Assembly: GCA_030593785.1 (NCBI GenBank)
Contig: JAUVGM010000056.1
Span: forward strand, 1 to 9,717
DNA length: 9,717 bases
Direction: 5' to 3'
Origin: Gammaproteobacteria bacterium
GTDB lineage: Bacteria > Pseudomonadota > Gammaproteobacteria > UBA6429 > Thiohalophilaceae
The notes beneath the pieces are model-generated. The model saw only the letters and a list, made by a program, of their open reading frames with translations, did not search any database and had not been told where the DNA came from. Each line of letters opens with the position of its first letter. The stretch's first letter is position 1. Made by a program: the position numbers and the translations under genes. Of this stretch, positions 7,571 to 9,717 are shown piece by piece.

Positions 7571-8377
7571 TTAATTTTCCAGCACCTTTCTCGCATTTTG
7601 CATTAGTAGTACCAGATCATCACCCTTGCTCCATTCAGAGTAACCAAAGCTCGCGCTGACTTTAAAGTTATCGGGTAATCCTTCCGGAACAGGAAGTGCA
7701 TTAAGACGTTCATTTAAATTTTCACTTAGATTTTTACAAGCATCACCACTTGTTTCTGGTAACACCAGTAAAAAATCACTGTTACTAAGTTTGCCAACAA
7801 TATCTGCCCAGCGAACCTGATCATTTAACATTTGGCTTATGGGTAAAAGTAAATTTGCGGTTTGAGTTTCATCAAGTTGCTCAATATCATTCACTTGCAT
7901 AATGACGATAGATAACAGATTGTTGTAACGACGGCTGCGTGAAATTTGTGGCTCCAAACTTTGGAATAAAGCCACTTTATTCGGCATACCGGTTACTTCG
8001 TCTATTGCCAGAGCTTCGCGTAATTCATCTTTTAATAATTCTCGTTCCTGCATGAGTAAATGCAGCGGGCCAACATCGGTAATATAATGAGCCGTATTAC
8101 CATCAGCAAGAATTTTTTGGCTGCAGATAAACCATTGATCATCTCGAATCGAATTTGCAGGTAGATGGACAATATTTGAAGATGTGAAAAGCGGCTGAAG
8201 AATTTCAGGCAAATCGTTAATGCTCTGGCCGGTAATTTCTTTGGCAGAAATACCAAGGTATTCTTCAAAAGAATCATTTGCCCAGCTAATATTTTGTTTG
8301 CTATCAGATAGTACCAGTCCCATTGGGCAGGCTTCTAAAATCTGGCTTAATTCTGCATTGCTTATTTGTTTCAACAT
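7571..8377 (-). CDS. PAS domain protein with degenerate GGDEF domain
   Basis: A 268-residue protein with no transmembrane segment, so probably cytosolic. A PAS domain (about 8-105, 'LEACPMGLVLSDSKQNISWAN') is joined by a helical linker (about 107-123, 'LLMQERELLKDELREAL') to a GGDEF-fold domain from 'DEVTGMPNK' (126-134) to the C-terminus. The signature GG[DE]EF is replaced by SNSDF (198-202). The strand that normally carries the metal and GTP ligands (LDIDxFKxIND) reads 'MQVNDIEQLDE' (160-170), lacking the first Asp, the Lys and the Asn. Diguanylate cyclase activity is therefore very unlikely. The RxxD inhibitory-site motif survives as RWAD (189-192), exactly five residues before SNSDF, so c-di-GMP binding is possible. 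The C-terminus ends without the usual 'ADxALYxAK'. The ATG has AAGGA about 13 nt upstream, rather far. It diverges from cyaA and converges on argH. Role unknown, perhaps a receptor or scaffold. Confidence 0.88.
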   Translation of the reverse strand: MLKQISNAELSQILEACPMGLVLSDSKQNISWANDSFEEYLGISAKEITGQSINDLPEILQPLFTSSNIVHLPANSIRDDQWFICSQKILADGNTAHYITDVGPLHLLMQERELLKDELREALAIDEVTGMPNKVALFQSLEPQISRSRRYNNLLSIVIMQVNDIEQLDETQTANLLLPISQMLNDQVRWADIVGKLSNSDFLLVLPETSGDACKNLSENLNERLNALPVPEGLPDNFKVSASFGYSEWSKGDDLVLLMQNARKVLEN

Positions 8378-8485
8378 GCGAGTCTACTTTCCTTGTTGTA
8401 TACCATTATTTTTAGTACGGATAGATATGATATTGAGTCACAGTATACTTAATTTCAGCTTGATCGAGAATAGCCGCTAACTCAT

Positions 8486-8491
8486 TATAAT
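8486..8491 (+). promoter_or_regulatory. cyaA: Perfect -10 hexamer, candidate cyaA promoter
   Basis: TATAAT stands 102 nt before the cyaA start. It is the best -10 match in the region. A TTGATC at 8460-8465 would be a -35 with an over-long 20-nt spacer, so the promoter may need an activator or a different -35. Because ATTATAAT is self-complementary, the minus strand also has a TATAAT here that could serve the PAS-GGDEF gene. The expected transcript would start near 8498 with a leader of about 95 nt. Confidence 0.4.
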
Positions 8492-8536
8492 TTATGAAGT
8501 TTTTATGAGGTAAAAAGTATACCTAGAATTTTTATG
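8491..8536 (+). repeat. TTTATG repeats flanking a small inverted repeat
   Basis: TTTATG occurs at 8491-8496, 8502-8507 and 8531-8536; the last two are part of the 8-mer TTTTTATG (8500-8507 and 8529-8536). The first two are 11 nt apart, one helical turn. Between the second and third lies AGGTA-7 nt-TACCT. This placement just after the candidate -10 suits an operator, but the region is AT-rich and chance repeats are possible. Confidence 0.3.
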
Positions 8537-8553
8537 TGAGATAGATCGTGTCT
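8532..8553 (+). promoter_or_regulatory. Weak CRP/Vfr-like half-palindromic site upstream of cyaA
   Basis: TGTGA, six bases, then TCGTG, aligned with the consensus TGTGA-N6-TCACA. The left half and the central TAGATC fit; the right half matches only at TC. By eye about 14 of 22 positions agree with the full symmetrical consensus. It would lie downstream of the candidate start point, suggesting repression; in E. coli, CRP also represses cyaA. Low confidence. Confidence 0.22.
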
Positions 8554-8575
8554 TTTTAATTCAGAAAACCACAAT

Positions 8576-8590
8576 ATGGCCGCTATATAG
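8576..8590 (+). CDS. Possible four-codon leader ORF (MAAI) before cyaA
   Basis: ATG GCC GCT ATA TAG is in the same frame as cyaA, and its TAG stop is 3 nt before the cyaA ATG. It has only a poor AGAAAA-type ribosome site. cyaA itself has GGGA directly against its ATG with no normal spacing, so reinitiation after this mini-ORF is a plausible way to translate cyaA weakly. It could equally be accidental. Confidence 0.25.
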   Translation: MAAI

Positions 8591-8593
8591 GGA

Positions 8594-9717
8594 ATGGGTA
8601 AGAAGTTACAAGTCGATAAGGGAACCGCAAATTACGATTTTGCAGAAATCAAACAACGGTTTCTGGATATAAATGATGAACGTCTGAAAAGAATCGATGC
8701 TGATTTACGTACTTCGCAACGTGATTTCTTAACACTTCTGCCCCTACTTTTTCATGTTAACCATCCATTGTTACCCGGTTATATATCTAAAGAAACACCC
8801 ATTGGTATCCCTCTCTATAGCCCAAGTCAGGATGCATTGCATCTGGCACAACGAATCTCACGTAGTTTTGAATATAAGAAAAAAGCCTATCGTAAATTTA
8901 ATATCGAAGCGATTTACTTAATGGGAAGCAGTGGCACCATAGCCTATAACGACAAAAGTGATTTTGATATTTGGATATGCCATAGCGAATCACTTGATGT
9001 GCAATTGGTTGAAGAGTTGGAAGGAAAAACTCAAGCAGTGCAAGAGTGGGCACAAAGTTCTGGTGTAGAAGCAAACATATACCTGGTGAATCCGGAAAAG
9101 CTGCGTAAAGGTGAACTTGGTTTTTTAACAAATGAAAGCAGTGGCAGTGCGCTCGACAGTTTATTGTTAGAAGAATTTTATCGTACCAGCGTTTTATTGC
9201 ACGGACGCTATCCATTGTGGTGGTTAGTGCCACCTGAAAATGAGTTTCAATATGAAGACTATGTTCATGAATTAAAAGAAAAGCGTTTTATACATGCTAA
9301 AGAACATATCGATTTTGGCGGCTTACGCTCAATTGAAGCGAGTGAGTTTTACGGCGCAACATTATGGTTGCTGTATAAAGGTATTAGTGCGCCATATAAA
9401 AGCATATTAAAAATACTTCTGATGCAGGCCTACGCCAGCGAATTCCCGCAAGTAGATATGCTTGGCATGCATTTTAAAAAGTCAGTATATGATGGCGAGT
9501 CCGATCTCGATTTGCTCGATCCCTATATTATGATGTTGAATAAAGTAGAAGATTTTCTGAAAAACGCGGGAGATGAAGAGCGTTTGATGCTGGCGAGAAG
9601 AAGTTTCTATTTTAAAGTCGATGAAATGATGAGCGAGCATCAAAATAGTGACGAACAAAACTGGCGACAGAAAGTATTAACGATATTAATTAAAAGATGG
9701 GGTTGGACATTAGCAGA
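8594..9717 (+). CDS. cyaA: Class I adenylate cyclase (N-terminal part, cut by window edge)
   Basis: 374 complete codons are present of a family usually about 800-950 residues long, so roughly the catalytic N-terminal half. It makes cAMP from ATP in the cytosol for CRP/Vfr-type regulators. Landmarks are 'LLPLLFHVNHPLLPGYIS' (48-65), the nucleotidyltransferase-type core 'GSSGTIAYNDKSDFDIWI' (111-128) with metal-binding D123 and D125, and 'GGLRSIEASEFYGATLWLLY' followed by KGISAPYKS. Near the window end 'LLDPYIMMLNKVEDFL' and 'RRSFYFKVDE' match the family. The N-terminus resembles the Pseudomonas type rather than the enterobacterial one. An in-frame TAG at 8588-8590 forces the start at or after 8594, and no other start codon precedes the conserved region. 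The ribosome site (AGGGA) abuts the ATG, which predicts low translation; E. coli cyaA is likewise limited, by a TTG start. It diverges from the PAS-GGDEF gene. Confidence 0.95.
   Translation, partial: MGKKLQVDKGTANYDFAEIKQRFLDINDERLKRIDADLRTSQRDFLTLLPLLFHVNHPLLPGYISKETPIGIPLYSPSQDALHLAQRISRSFEYKKKAYRKFNIEAIYLMGSSGTIAYNDKSDFDIWICHSESLDVQLVEELEGKTQAVQEWAQSSGVEANIYLVNPEKLRKGELGFLTNESSGSALDSLLLEEFYRTSVLLHGRYPLWWLVPPENEFQYEDYVHELKEKRFIHAKEHIDFGGLRSIEASEFYGATLWLLYKGISAPYKSILKILLMQAYASEFPQVDMLGMHFKKSVYDGESDLDLLDPYIMMLNKVEDFLKNAGDEERLMLARRSFYFKVDEMMSEHQNSDEQNWRQKVLTILIKRWGWTLA

Larger units (their letters stand above)
8378..8593. promoter_or_regulatory. Divergent control region between the PAS-GGDEF gene and cyaA
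   Basis: This 216-nt AT-rich stretch holds no substantial gene and must carry the promoters of both flanking genes. Two self-complementary elements can each serve as a -10 on either strand: AGTATACT at 8442-8449 and ATTATAAT at 8484-8491. The right half also contains repeated TTTATG motifs, a small AGGTA/TACCT inverted repeat (8508-8512 and 8520-8524), a weak CRP-like site and a four-codon ORF. No rho-independent terminator or known riboswitch is recognisable. Confidence 0.55.

Noticed and set aside
8427..8442. TCACA half-site as a second CRP box
   Set aside because: The partner half at the required spacing reads ATGAT rather than TGTGA, so only an isolated half-site remains.
8898..9233. 111-codon minus-strand frame
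   Set aside because: It is antisense to the conserved cyaA catalytic core; composition and lack of motifs argue against a gene.

Overview
The window comes from an AT-rich gammaproteobacterium. The evidence is a class I (Cya-type) adenylate cyclase, a family largely confined to Gammaproteobacteria, and argH placed divergently from an AlgZ/AlgR-type sensor-regulator pair, as around argH-algZ-algR in Pseudomonas. No genus can be fixed from the sequence. There are six long genes plus one possible mini-ORF, tightly packed. I see no tRNA, rRNA, transposase, CRISPR array or phage gene.

Left part (1-5973, all leftward): an apparent four-gene run. It begins with algZ (LytS-type membrane histidine kinase, TTG start) and algR (LytTR response regulator), which overlap by 20 nt. 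After 56 nt come a 928-residue polytopic DUF2339 protein and a DUF3999 protein that overlaps it by 11 nt and runs off the left edge. In Pseudomonas, algR is followed by hemC; here it is followed by the DUF2339-DUF3999 membrane pair, and no terminator is visible between them.

Middle (5974-7570): a 134-nt divergent promoter region, then argH (argininosuccinate lyase, the last step of arginine synthesis) on the plus strand. A G/C-rich hairpin lies between the convergent ends of argH and the next gene.

Right part (7571-9717): a leftward gene encodes PAS plus a degenerate GGDEF domain. The catalytic GGDEF motif reads SNSDF, while the RxxD inhibitory-site motif is kept at the canonical spacing. 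Across a 216-nt control region, cyaA (class I adenylate cyclase) runs rightward off the window. That control region holds two self-complementary -10-like elements, repeated TTTATG motifs, a weak CRP-like site and a four-codon mini-ORF whose stop codon is 3 nt before the cyaA start.

The genes point to second-messenger and two-component signalling (cAMP synthesis, a possible c-di-GMP-binding protein, AlgZR) around a housekeeping argH. The least understood parts are the degenerate PAS-GGDEF protein, the cyaA leader, and the AlgZR-linked DUF2339/DUF3999 pair. No wholly new defence or mobile system is evident.
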